NCBI GenBank assembly: GCA_038235165.1
Contig: JBBSUG010000019.1
Coordinates: 22,675-86,674 of the forward strand
Length of the DNA: 64,000 bases
Origin: GCA-002050365 sp038235165
Lineage (GTDB): Bacteria; Acidobacteriota; Blastocatellia; Pyrinomonadales; Pyrinomonadaceae
Direction of reading: 5' to 3'
The notes under the pieces were generated by a model. It was not told the DNA's origin and made no database searches. It saw only the letters and a list, made by a program, of their open reading frames with translations. Each line of letters opens with the position of its first letter. Position 1 is the stretch's first letter. Positions 1 through 7,223 of the stretch are shown here, piece after piece. The position numbers were made by a program, and so were the translations under genes.

Positions 1-71
1 TTTCCACCCTCGTTTTCCCATCTGTCCAAAACTTTTTTCTTCAGTTTCTTTTTTGATACAAAATCAGGCAT
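1..71 (-). CDS. Start of an unrecognised small basic protein (cut by window edge)
   Basis: Only the first 23 complete codons are inside the window. They begin with ATG at 71-69 on the minus strand and read MPDFVSKKKLKKKVLDRWEN followed by EGG. A good Shine-Dalgarno AAGGAG lies about 8 bases upstream of the start. The N-terminus is lysine-rich with no signal peptide. The family cannot be named from this fragment. It is divergent from nothing nearby and lies downstream of the universal stress protein on the same strand, so co-transcription with it is possible. Confidence 0.6.
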   Translation of the reverse strand, partial: MPDFVSKKKLKKKVLDRWENEGG

Positions 72-158
72 TTTTTTATCTCCTTTTATCGTTTTTTGTT
101 TTTCCGGTTTCACATATTACGCGGTTGTGAAACCCGTCGTCTTCCGCCGCGTTTCGGC

Positions 159-1115
159 TCAGTTGTGCAATGTTTCCATTGAACGGACAACCTCGACCGA
201 GCAGGACGCATTGGTTACTATTGCCGTCGAGACACTTCCCAGGCGGAATCTTTCAAAACTGCTTTTGAAGTCGCGCGTTCCGACAAAAATCGAATCGGCG
301 TTCCATTTTTTCGCCTCGGCAAGCAGAATATTTTTCGGGTCGCCGTCTTCCCGCAAAATCGAGGTTTTCAATCCGATGTGGTTCAATTCTTCGCTTCCCC
401 ATTCGAGCATCTCGGAGACGCGCGATTCTCTGGTTAGAAAATAACTGTCAATCATAGCTGAAGCCCGCGGAAGTCGAAGGGAAACGTAAGCCGGCGGCGC
501 GGCATCGTCCACCGCGATCAGGCGTACTTCCGTTCCGTCCTGCCAAACTCTCTGCCCGACTGCATAAATTGCTTGTTCGGCGGCGGGCGAACCGTCCACG
601 CCGACGATGATGCGCGGCGGAGGGTCCAAACCGTTCTGAACGTTTGAACGCACGACGCGCACCGAACAGTTTGCATCAGCAGCAATTCTTTTTGAAACGC
701 TTCCCAAGAACAGCCGCCCGATTGCCGAACGTCCCTGCGAGCCGACGACGATCAAATCGGCTTTCAAATTATCAGCCGCGTCAATCAAAACCCACGCGGG
801 CGATCCGGTGAAAACTTCAGAACGGACGTGCCAATCGGGGAAAAATTCCTGCACGCGCTTTTTCCCCTGCGCCGTATATTCCTGCGCCTCTTCAATCACC
901 TTCGCGGCGTTTGTTTGTACTTGTTTGAGATGCGACGCAACCCGCCGCGATCCGACCGCCTGAACGACCGCCGCCTGAACCGTCGGACTGCTCATCATCA
1001 AATCGCCGACCGACGCGACCACTGCTTCCGTCTGCGTCGGCAATCCGGCTTTTTTCAAATCTGCAAACACCATATCCGCACTTTCCGAACCGTCATAACC
1101 AATTAATATTTTCAT
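159..1115 (-). CDS. Tandem-domain universal stress protein (UspA family)
   Basis: This 318-residue protein has two UspA domains, about residues 1-158 and 165-312. Domain 1 has the ATP-binding signature G-x2-G-x9-G-S (VGSQGRS through FLGSVS). Domain 2 keeps the closing GSVS but reads GTRD where the second glycine belongs, so its nucleotide binding may be altered. Two-domain Usp proteins act in hypoxia, stationary-phase and oxidative-stress survival (family knowledge). A 44-bp element about 75 bp upstream of its start recurs upstream of the stress operon at 14973. Divergent small membrane-protein genes and an eRF1-like gene follow on the other strand, giving a stress-response setting. Confidence 0.93.
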   Translation of the reverse strand: MKILIGYDGSESADMVFADLKKAGLPTQTEAVVASVGDLMMSSPTVQAAVVQAVGSRRVASHLKQVQTNAAKVIEEAQEYTAQGKKRVQEFFPDWHVRSEVFTGSPAWVLIDAADNLKADLIVVGSQGRSAIGRLFLGSVSKRIAADANCSVRVVRSNVQNGLDPPPRIIVGVDGSPAAEQAIYAVGQRVWQDGTEVRLIAVDDAAPPAYVSLRLPRASAMIDSYFLTRESRVSEMLEWGSEELNHIGLKTSILREDGDPKNILLAEAKKWNADSIFVGTRDFKSSFERFRLGSVSTAIVTNASCSVEVVRSMETLHN

Positions 1116-1189
1116 AAAACCTCATGCTGAAAGTTTTTGCCAAATCTTTCTCTTTCAACCTGTTTCGATCTTAAATTTTTTCTTCGGCT

Positions 1190-1233
1190 CGAAAAAGGGA
1201 GTTACTACCCGAAAAGAACAGGTGTTTTCACGC
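1190..1233 (-). promoter_or_regulatory. Conserved upstream element, copy 1
   Basis: These 44 bases match 15046-15089 at 32 of 44 positions without gaps. Both copies lie in the same orientation and at almost the same distance (75 and 73 bp) upstream of a minus-strand start codon, here the Usp gene. Shared blocks include CTAC, CGAAAA and GTGTTT. Copy 1 contains GGGAGTTACTACCC, a loose inverted repeat. A related GTGGAAACACC sits at 1282-1292, nearly the reverse complement of GGTGTTTTCAC at 1221-1231. A transcription-factor site or alternative-sigma promoter is inferred. Confidence 0.5.
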
Positions 1234-1404
1234 ACCCGACTTGCGGATGCCGACTGCGCCGAAGTCTCCCGCTTGAAACAAGTGGAAACACCCGAAATTT
1301 TCGCGTGTAAATACTGTTTCGCGCCTGTCATTTATTGGATAAAATTGAATCAACGATGAGATTTGTTACTTGATATTCGAAAGTTTTAATTAGGAGTAAA
1401 TATT

Positions 1405-1581
1405 ATGAAAAAGATTTATACGGCAGCATGGTTTTTATTGGCGATCTTATTTCTTGCGGCGATCTTGACCGGCTATCTTAATCCGGTGAGTCTGGTGGCT
1501 TTCAGTTTATTCGCTTTAGGACTGGTGTATGCGCTGGCACTATGGACGGTTGTCATTAACACGAGAGAAGCAGCACATTAA
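1405..1581 (+). CDS. Small two-helix membrane protein (58 aa)
   Basis: This short ORF starts at ATG 1405 with AGGAG at 1392-1396 and ends at TAA 1581. The protein has two hydrophobic helices, about residues 5-24 and 27-50, and a short polar tail. It is a clear paralogue of the next gene: both share the pattern Y-x-A/I-x-W near the N-terminus, then N/S-P-x-x-L-V-x-F-S in the second helix. No family is recognised. It is the first gene of a plus-strand series with the eRF1-like protein, so a stress role is suggested by position only. Confidence 0.75.
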   Translation: MKKIYTAAWFLLAILFLAAILTGYLNPVSLVAFSLFALGLVYALALWTVVINTREAAH

Positions 1582-1621
1582 TTCGGCATCAACAATCAAT
1601 CTTAAATGTGGAGGAGAAATT

Positions 1622-1852
1622 ATGAATGCAGCAAAACTATACGCGATAACCTGGATTATATTTGCAGCGGCACTGCTGGCAGCTTATGTGAGCCATTCTT
1701 TAAGTCCGGCTAAATTGGTAATTTTCAGTTTTCTCGGTTCGACACTTTTTTTTATGGGATTGGTTGCGCTGATTCCGCATTTGGTTGATCGGCATTATGA
1801 ATCGAAACAACTGACACAGGCAGATAAAGAACGAAGCAGCAGTTTTTTTTAG
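1622..1852 (+). CDS. Small two-helix membrane protein (76 aa), paralogue of upstream gene
   Basis: The start was set at ATG 1622 because GGAGGAG lies just before it; an upstream in-frame extension to 1529 overlaps the preceding gene and lacks a ribosome site. Helices lie at about residues 6-24 and 30-52. They are followed by a charged tail ending in a serine run and two phenylalanines. Similarity to the preceding 58-residue protein indicates tandem duplication. The function is unknown. It is 14 bases upstream of the eRF1-like gene and probably in one transcript with it. Confidence 0.78.
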   Translation: MNAAKLYAITWIIFAAALLAAYVSHSLSPAKLVIFSFLGSTLFFMGLVALIPHLVDRHYESKQLTQADKERSSSFF

Positions 1853-1866
1853 CAGAGGAATTAATT

Positions 1867-2994
1867 ATGAAACACATTACAAATGATTTGATGGCGGAGC
1901 ATCTTGGCGAGTTGACGGCTTTTGAACCGAATGGTTTTCCGTTCGTCAGCCTTTATCTGAACGCACAAGCCGATCAGCACGGGCGCGATAATTTTCACTC
2001 GTTTATCCGTAAAGAATTTTCCAGCCGCGCCATAACTTTCGCCGCCGGGTCGTGCGAACTCGAAAGTTTCGAGCGCGTCGCGGGACGTGTCGTTCGGTAT
2101 CTGAACGAGAAGCTGGAAACTTCGGCAAACGGACTGGCAATTTTCGCACGCTCGGGCGATGAAGATTTTTTTAAGGCGATTCAACTGGACGCGCCGATTC
2201 AAAAAAACCGCCTGCACGTTTCGGATCGTCCGCATATTTACCCGCTCGCACGGCTGATTAGCCAAAATCCGCCTTATGCCGCAGTAATCGCCGACACCCG
2301 AGAGACGCGAATTTTCGTTTTTGACCTGGGACGCGTTGCGCGGCGCGAGGAATTTATCACGCCCGACAGAAGTTTCGCCGCAGACGGTGAACAATCGCCG
2401 ATGCGCCATCATCGGCGCGTTGAAAATCAACAGCACTTACACGCTAAAGAAACGGTTGAACTACTCGAACGAATCGTACGCGAGGAAAAAATCGAACGTA
2501 TTATTCTGGCGGGCGACGAGGTGATTATTCCGCTGCTGCGCGAACGTCTGCCCGGGCATCTCGCCGGCAAGGTAATTGACATTCTGCGACTCGACATTCG
2601 CACGCCCGAACACGAGATTTTAAAGGCGACGACGGAATCTTTACGCGCCGACAACAGTCAAACGGATGCGGAAAAAGTGCGGGGTTTATTCGACCAATAC
2701 CGTGCGGACGGTTTAGCCGTCGTCGGTTATGAAAAAACGATGGATGCGCTGGTTCACGGACAGGCGAACGAACTGCTTTTGAGCGCATCGCCTGACGATA
2801 TTTTGTTTATGAGTAAATCCGCCCTGCCGGTCGTTGCGGAGATTAAACCGGAAAACAAATTGAGCCGGAAGATGATTGCCGACACGCTTATTTCACACGC
2901 CGGAAAAAGCGGCGCGGAAGTAACTTTTATTGAGGATCGAAATCTTCTGGCTGAGGTCGGCGGGGTCGGAGCTTTTCTGCGATACCGGACTTGA
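1867..2994 (+). CDS. Bacterial eRF1/Pelota-like protein (baeRF family, Rv2629/Balon type)
   Basis: This 375-residue cytosolic protein has the layout of bacterial archaeo-eukaryotic release-factor-like proteins: a divergent N-domain (1-130), a central domain opening with PPYAAVIADTRETRIFVF (about 136-152), and an L7Ae-like C-domain ending GGVGAFLRYR. Where eRF1 carries catalytic GGQ, this protein reads GEQ at 174-176, so peptidyl-tRNA hydrolysis is doubtful. Its length nearly matches Mycobacterium tuberculosis Rv2629 (374 aa, DosR regulon). The relative Balon is a ribosome hibernation factor (family knowledge). Position beside a Usp gene supports a role on stalled or dormant ribosomes. Function here is inference. 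Confidence 0.75.
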   Translation: MKHITNDLMAEHLGELTAFEPNGFPFVSLYLNAQADQHGRDNFHSFIRKEFSSRAITFAAGSCELESFERVAGRVVRYLNEKLETSANGLAIFARSGDEDFFKAIQLDAPIQKNRLHVSDRPHIYPLARLISQNPPYAAVIADTRETRIFVFDLGRVARREEFITPDRSFAADGEQSPMRHHRRVENQQHLHAKETVELLERIVREEKIERIILAGDEVIIPLLRERLPGHLAGKVIDILRLDIRTPEHEILKATTESLRADNSQTDAEKVRGLFDQYRADGLAVVGYEKTMDALVHGQANELLLSASPDDILFMSKSALPVVAEIKPENKLSRKMIADTLISHAGKSGAEVTFIEDRNLLAEVGGVGAFLRYRT

Positions 2995-3029
2995 CGAGTA
3001 GAAAGGCGCAAAATATGAGGTGAGAAAAA

Positions 3030-3293
3030 ATGATTAAATTTTTAGAACAAAGGTTCAATGTGTGGCGCAGGCGGCGAACTCTGGCTCGTATCAGGCGGAA
3101 ATTCGCCGAGAGCGGGCATCCGCTGGATGATTTGGACGATTTGAATATCGAAGCCGCTCTGACACTCGGCGAATGTCGGATCGAGCAGGTGCGTCTGACC
3201 GCCAAATCTATTTTTTTCGCGTTGCGGAGACTTGCCGATTTTCGGCAAGTCTCCGCAGCGAAGCGGATTAAAAGTAATGTTCAAAAAACGTAA
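3030..3293 (+). CDS. Small basic hypothetical protein (87 aa) with a hairpin in its coding sequence
   Basis: The start at ATG 3030 follows GAGGTGAG. The first 40 residues are strongly basic (FNVWRRRRTLARIRRKFAES), followed by an acidic stretch rich in Asp-Asp-Leu and a second basic helix. No domain is recognised. The last third contains a perfect 16-bp stem-loop (3223-3257), so the protein tail is partly dictated by that repeat. The gene sits between the eRF1-like gene and another tiny membrane-protein gene, all on the plus strand with good ribosome sites. It could bind nucleic acid, but that is only suggested by charge. Confidence 0.6.
   Translation: MIKFLEQRFNVWRRRRTLARIRRKFAESGHPLDDLDDLNIEAALTLGECRIEQVRLTAKSIFFALRRLADFRQVSAAKRIKSNVQKT
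3223..3257. repeat. Perfect 16-bp stem-loop inside the 87-aa gene
   Basis: The left arm TGCGGAGACTTGCCGA is followed by a 3-nt loop and the exact reverse complement. No T-run follows, so it is not a standard intrinsic terminator. It may be a REP-like mobile palindrome that entered the end of the gene, or an mRNA processing/stability hairpin. Confidence 0.85.
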
Positions 3294-3311
3294 GTTTTGG
3301 AGGAAATTATT

Positions 3312-3485
3312 ATGGACTCAAGCACGATTGCTGTAGTGGTTTTACTGATCGGTTCTTTTTCCGGTTTTGTTGTCTGGGCGGCTTTTCATTCACGAAAGAA
3401 CAATTCGGAGAAAGTCGCCGCTGACGGCGGTAAAATCGAGTTTGCGGAAGTTGAAAAACGAAACAAACAATTTTCGAAAAAATAA
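3312..3485 (+). CDS. Single-helix membrane protein (57 aa)
   Basis: The start was placed at ATG 3312, preceded by GGAGG at 3299-3303; an ATG further upstream overlaps that site and is rejected. The protein is one membrane helix (about residues 5-26) with a short outside segment and a polar, lysine-rich cytosolic tail. No family is recognised. It closes the run of small stress-associated plus-strand genes. About 175 bases without a gene follow before the convergent partition genes. Confidence 0.7.
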   Translation: MDSSTIAVVVLLIGSFSGFVVWAAFHSRKNNSEKVAADGGKIEFAEVEKRNKQFSKK

Positions 3486-3660
3486 CCGAAATCAATTACG
3501 AAAAGAGTAAAAAGGCGAACAGGGTTTAGTTGGCAGCGAGCGGATGGAAAAGCAATTTGCACCCATAGAAAATGGTTTTAGACAGAAAAAATGATAATCT
3601 TCGCGTTTGACGATGTTCCGGGTTTAGTCTGTTCAAGGTTGAGCGCAAAAAGGACGTTTT

Positions 3661-4365
3661 TCATATCAGTTCATTTTCATAAAGAGGAGCAAAGGCAATC
3701 GCTAGCAGCGCGGTGAAGATTTCGTCAGCCGAAAACCGGCGGTTGTGTTTTAAGGCTAAATCCGCTTTCAGCTCATTCATTTCAAGCGCGGTTTCTTCGG
3801 TTAATGTCACCGAACGCCGTGAACATTGATCGGGCGATTTGACGAATTCAAACGCCCGTTCGCGCAGTTCCTGGAAATTATCGGCGTTGATAATTTCCAG
3901 CGATTCTTTAACCATTTTGTCCATCAACTCGTTTTGTGTATATTGCAGATCACGGCTTCTGAATTTTGATTTGAGGCGCGTCAAATCAATAGTCAGGCTG
4001 CGCGGAACGGTATATGGTCGGCTGGTATGACGAATACCCTCGAACTTTGCCGTTGCCAGTAAATCCGCGATTGTCCGGCTTCCCTGCTCGATTTCCTCCG
4101 CTGCCGGTAAATCTATTTGAACTTTTTGCGGCTGCTCGGTTATTTTTGCTTTGGTTTTTTCTTCTTTCAGCTTCTGTTTGGCGGTTTTTGTTTTAGCCGC
4201 TCGATTCTCTTTTACCGCCGCAGATTTACTCGGCGTGTTTTCGGCAATCGTTTCGGTTTCTTTCGTTATTGATATTTTACCCGGTTTGTCATCGAAAAAT
4301 TCGCTCTGAATTTCGTCAATTTTTGCCAGATCAGTTGTTTTGCTCGGTCTTGCGGTTAATCCCAT
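3661..4365 (-). CDS. ParA-partner protein, probable partition accessory/ParB-like
   Basis: The gene lies directly downstream of parA on the same strand, 30 bases from its stop (or 9 if a TTG at 4386 is used; ATG 4365 is preferred). The N-terminal 80 residues are low-complexity, Lys/Glu/Thr-rich and probably disordered. The C-terminal half is helical, with VPRSLTIDLTRLKSKFRSRD leading in, as in small centromere-binding proteins. No ParB nuclease-type motif is visible. Plasmid parA genes are typically followed by the DNA-binding partner that loads ParA (known of the family), so that role is inferred from position. Confidence 0.65.
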   Translation of the reverse strand: MGLTARPSKTTDLAKIDEIQSEFFDDKPGKISITKETETIAENTPSKSAAVKENRAAKTKTAKQKLKEEKTKAKITEQPQKVQIDLPAAEEIEQGSRTIADLLATAKFEGIRHTSRPYTVPRSLTIDLTRLKSKFRSRDLQYTQNELMDKMVKESLEIINADNFQELRERAFEFVKSPDQCSRRSVTLTEETALEMNELKADLALKHNRRFSADEIFTALLAIAFAPLYENELI

Positions 4366-4395
4366 ATTATTTCTATGCCCCCACAAATCTCTGTC

Positions 4396-5157
4396 CTAGA
4401 CTGCTGCTTTCTTTCCCTTTTTCGGCGGCTCCGTTCGCGCCGCAGCTTTTTCTTCCTGCCCCAAACCTAAAATTTCTTCGATCTCGGTAATTATTTCATT
4501 CATTTCACGTTGGGCTTCTCTATCCGAAACTGTTTTTGCCGAGAGTTCCAACACCGATAATCCTTCGGAACTCGCCTCAAAAATATTACGATGTCCGGCT
4601 GATGTTTTCATTACCGGAATTTCCAGTTCCCGCAGAAGCTGTTCGGCTTCCCGGCTGATGTTTTTGCGTTTGTCGCGCATATTCAGCAGCAGTCGGGCAG
4701 CAAAATTTGCGGGGCGGGCGGCGGCAACTTTTTGAATCAACTCTCTGGTTATTTCCGAACTCCAAAATGAAAAATTTCCCGGTGTCAGAGGAATTATCAC
4801 TAAATTTGCGGCGGCAATTACTCCCAGCGACACGAGTTCGTTGCGACCTGGCGTATCTACTACCACGACATCGTAAGAGACGGCGATTTCCTCTAAATCT
4901 ATTGTCACCTCCGTCGCTTTTTTGATACCCCGGTAATGTTTGCTGAAAACTCTCAACTTGTTTTTTGTCTCCAGCTTGTTGGTGCGGGAAATTCCCCAAT
5001 CCTCGCTGCTTCCCTGTCCGTCGGTATCAAGCAGCAAAACTTTGTATTTTTCGCTCAAAACGGCAGCGATGTTCGTCGTTAGAGTTGATTTTCCAACCCC
5101 GCCTTTTTGATTTACAAAAGCTACGATCCGACCTTGCGGTAAATCCTTTTTTGCCAT
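4396..5157 (-). CDS. parA: ParA-family partition ATPase
   Basis: This 253-residue protein has a deviant Walker A motif NQKGGVGKST at about residues 16-25 and a Walker B-like VVVDTPGRNEL near 95-105, both typical of MinD/ParA ATPases that move replicons along the nucleoid. There is no N-terminal DNA-binding extension, so it is the short (type Ib-like) form. The start ATG 5157 is preceded by GGAAGTGGTGAA. A partner gene follows, and a Rep initiator with iterons lies 0.5 kb upstream on the other strand. Together these make a partition-replication module. Confidence 0.93.
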   Translation of the reverse strand: MAKKDLPQGRIVAFVNQKGGVGKSTLTTNIAAVLSEKYKVLLLDTDGQGSSEDWGISRTNKLETKNKLRVFSKHYRGIKKATEVTIDLEEIAVSYDVVVVDTPGRNELVSLGVIAAANLVIIPLTPGNFSFWSSEITRELIQKVAAARPANFAARLLLNMRDKRKNISREAEQLLRELEIPVMKTSAGHRNIFEASSEGLSVLELSAKTVSDREAQREMNEIITEIEEILGLGQEEKAAARTEPPKKGKKAAV

Positions 5158-5543
5158 TTCACCACTTCCTTTTCCATGTTCTTGACTTTTTACTCTGCCC
5201 GAATAAAACTTTACACTATTTTTGTAATACCGCCTATTCTGTTATCAGTAGTTTTAGTTACAACGATTACATTTTTTACAAACTTTACACAAACAGCAAC
5301 AGTATTAACCACTGCAACAAAATTTGCATAAATTACTAAAATTACCAAAACTGCATCATTTTCATTATTAGACTAATAAGTTGCCACACTGACCTCAAAA
5401 GCATTCGAGCAAAATTGAGCAATTATTCGAGTTTGTGTTTGAAGTAATTAAAAGCCGGAGCGAGTAACTTTCAATTGCAGCCATAATGCCGAATTGTCGA
5501 AATCGTCGAAAGAAGTTGTGAGCGGTTAATTTGAAACTGCCGC

Positions 5544-5571
5544 CCGGTCAAATCGGTCAATCGTCCGGTCA
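5544..5571 (+). repeat. Three short direct repeats upstream of the rep promoter
   Basis: CCGGTCA at 5544-5550, TCGGTCA at 5553-5559 and CCGGTCA at 5565-5571 lie just upstream of the proposed -35 box. They differ from the iterons. A regulatory protein site is possible. Confidence 0.4.
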
Positions 5572-5587
5572 GGAACTGAGCCGATAC

Positions 5588-5615
5588 TTGAGAGTGCAGG
5601 TTCATTTGCTATACT
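5588..5615 (+). promoter_or_regulatory. Probable promoter of the rep gene
   Basis: The -35 box TTGAGA (5588-5593), a 16-base spacer and the -10 box TATACT (5610-5615) form a good sigma-70-type promoter reading toward the Rep initiator, whose GTG start is at 5683. Confidence 0.5.
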
Positions 5616-5682
5616 TTTTTTGACAGGCTTTTTCACAGCGGATCAAAAGCGCGAATTAAAATTGAGTAGGGAGACGAAAACT

Positions 5683-6807
5683 GTGCCAAAGAAATACGAA
5701 CTGATTAAGCAGACGAAACCGCTTCAATTGTCTTTATTTGAATTGTTGACTGAAACGGATGTTTTAACTGAAGATGGCAATAAGCATTTGAAAAAAGGCA
5801 AAAATTATTCTCAGACTATCGAGCTGTATGATTTTATGCCCCGTTTCGTCTTTGGTCACCAGGCAAATTTGCGAAAAGATTACAACGGACTTTTGCCTGC
5901 GCTGATTAGGGATTTTGAATGTCGCGGAGTGCCGTTTAAATTGACGCTCACTCCTGCTACCATCGTCCAGCCGGACGGTAAGTCAGTGGCTTTTTACCCG
6001 GGAACGGATGAGGATATTCTCGAGATCGTCTTGCGAAAAATGTATCTTGAGGACAATCCGAAACTTTACGACGGTCAGCCCGGAATGACCTTTACGGTTA
6101 ATAAAATTCGTAAGGAACTTAAAAAGCAGGGAAGGACTCGTTCGCATACGCAGGTGATTGACTCATTGTTGATCCTGAAAGGATCACAGATTAGCTGCCA
6201 GAACCTCGATACAAAGACGACAATGATCTTTAACCCGATAGATGTCCTCTCGTTCAGGAAAACTACTGAAGAGGCGGATACGCCCTGCTATTTGATATTT
6301 TCGAGTATAGTTGCCGAAGCGTTGGACAATCTCTATTTTCGGCGTTTCAACTACAAGAAAGTTGTAAGTTATAAATCGGTTATCGCTAGATTGCTTCATC
6401 GCCGTATTTCCCATCATTTTACCCAATCCAATCCGAAGCTGACTTACAGCGTGAATTTTTCCACCTTGTTGCGTGACTTCGGTCTAGAATACTCCACTCT
6501 TGCCAAGGCTTTTGTAAAACTTAACGAAGCTTTGAAAGAAATGAAAGATGCGAATGTTATTCAGGAATTTACCTGTGAGCCTGTTCGCAATTCCACAGAC
6601 TCCCGTAAAATCGAAGATTATTTTGTAAGAATTACTCCGACTCAGGCATTTTCGTTTGAAGTTAAAAATTCAAATGATATAAAAGTTAATATCTCTCAGA
6701 TAAGTGAGAATTCCGAGGATTTGAGTCGAAAAAATCCGAAAAAATTAAAAAAAACGACTTCACTTTTTCCAAAAATTGTCGCGGCGAAGGCGGCAAAGGA
6801 TAAATAG
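5683..6807 (+). CDS. Plasmid-type replication initiator (Rep)
   Basis: This 374-residue protein is read from GTG 5683, chosen because AGGGAG lies 9 bases upstream; an in-frame TTG at 5620 has no ribosome site. The N-terminal segment (LQLSLFELLTETD, then SQTIELYDFMPRFVFG) and the following winged-helix-like regions resemble RepA/TrfA-type initiators of iteron plasmids. The C-terminal tail is Lys/Ser-rich. Nine iterons begin 88 bases after its stop, as expected for the DNA bound by such a protein. Assignment relies on domain resemblance plus the iteron array; the exact family is not certain. Confidence 0.8.
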   Translation: MPKKYELIKQTKPLQLSLFELLTETDVLTEDGNKHLKKGKNYSQTIELYDFMPRFVFGHQANLRKDYNGLLPALIRDFECRGVPFKLTLTPATIVQPDGKSVAFYPGTDEDILEIVLRKMYLEDNPKLYDGQPGMTFTVNKIRKELKKQGRTRSHTQVIDSLLILKGSQISCQNLDTKTTMIFNPIDVLSFRKTTEEADTPCYLIFSSIVAEALDNLYFRRFNYKKVVSYKSVIARLLHRRISHHFTQSNPKLTYSVNFSTLLRDFGLEYSTLAKAFVKLNEALKEMKDANVIQEFTCEPVRNSTDSRKIEDYFVRITPTQAFSFEVKNSNDIKVNISQISENSEDLSRKNPKKLKKTTSLFPKIVAAKAAKDK

Positions 6808-6894
6808 TATATAGGTTAAATAGGATAAAGAATAGGATAGACCGCCGTAAATCGCACTTAAGCCGTTTGTTCGCAAGATTTAGTCGCCGAGATG

Positions 6895-7200
6895 TATCCC
6901 AAATTTCTACATACATCTATCCCAAATTTCTACAACTGTTTGAGAAGTATCCCAAATTTCTACATAGCAGGTTGTGGATAAAAAATAACCTATCCCAAAT
7001 TTCTACATAGTTGACTGTGGAAAAAGTGAGAAGTATCCCAAATTTCTACATAGCAGGTTGTGGATAATATAGAAGTATCCCAAATTTCTACACGGCACGT
7101 TGTGGAAAAAGAGGGAAGTATCCCAAATTTCTACATAGCAGGTTGTGGATAATGTAGAAGTATCCCAAATTTCTACATAGATGTATCCCAAATTTCTACA
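6895..7200 (+). repeat. Nine iterons, 17-bp unit TATCCCAAATTTCTACA
   Basis: The exact unit starts at 6895, 6918, 6948, 6991, 7034, 7076, 7119, 7161 and 7184. The spacing is 23, 30, 43, 43, 42, 43, 42 and 23 bases. The central units are therefore on the same face of the helix every four turns, while the end pairs are two turns apart. Most are followed by TAG or TAGCAGG before the DnaA box. Confidence 0.95.
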
Positions 7201-7223
7201 CCCTTTTCGCCGGTTGTGGAAAA
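6895..7223 (+). other. Iteron-type replication origin with alternating DnaA boxes
   Basis: Nine 17-bp iterons alternate with six DnaA-box-like sites. Three are exact reverse-orientation TTATCCACA boxes (6973-6981, 7059-7067, 7144-7152). Three are TTTTCCACA variants (about 7016-7024, 7101-7109, 7215-7223). The array follows the Rep gene immediately. This arrangement is that of a theta-replicating plasmid or chromid origin. The next 60 bases and the AT-rich stretch before 7400 could include the melting region. Confidence 0.88.

Larger units (their letters stand above)
5158..5619. other. Intergenic region between parA and rep
   Basis: No gene is seen. The part next to parA is AT-rich and carries the 11-bp direct repeat AAACTTTACAC at 5206-5216 and 5280-5290, 74 bp apart, a possible site for ParA/partner autoregulation or a centromere. 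The part next to rep carries three CGGTCA repeats and a promoter, listed separately. Confidence 0.6.

Noticed and set aside
6895..7200. CRISPR array
   Set aside because: The repeat unit is 17 bp with partly conserved DnaA boxes between units and irregular 23-43-base periods; no cas genes nearby. It is an iteron origin.
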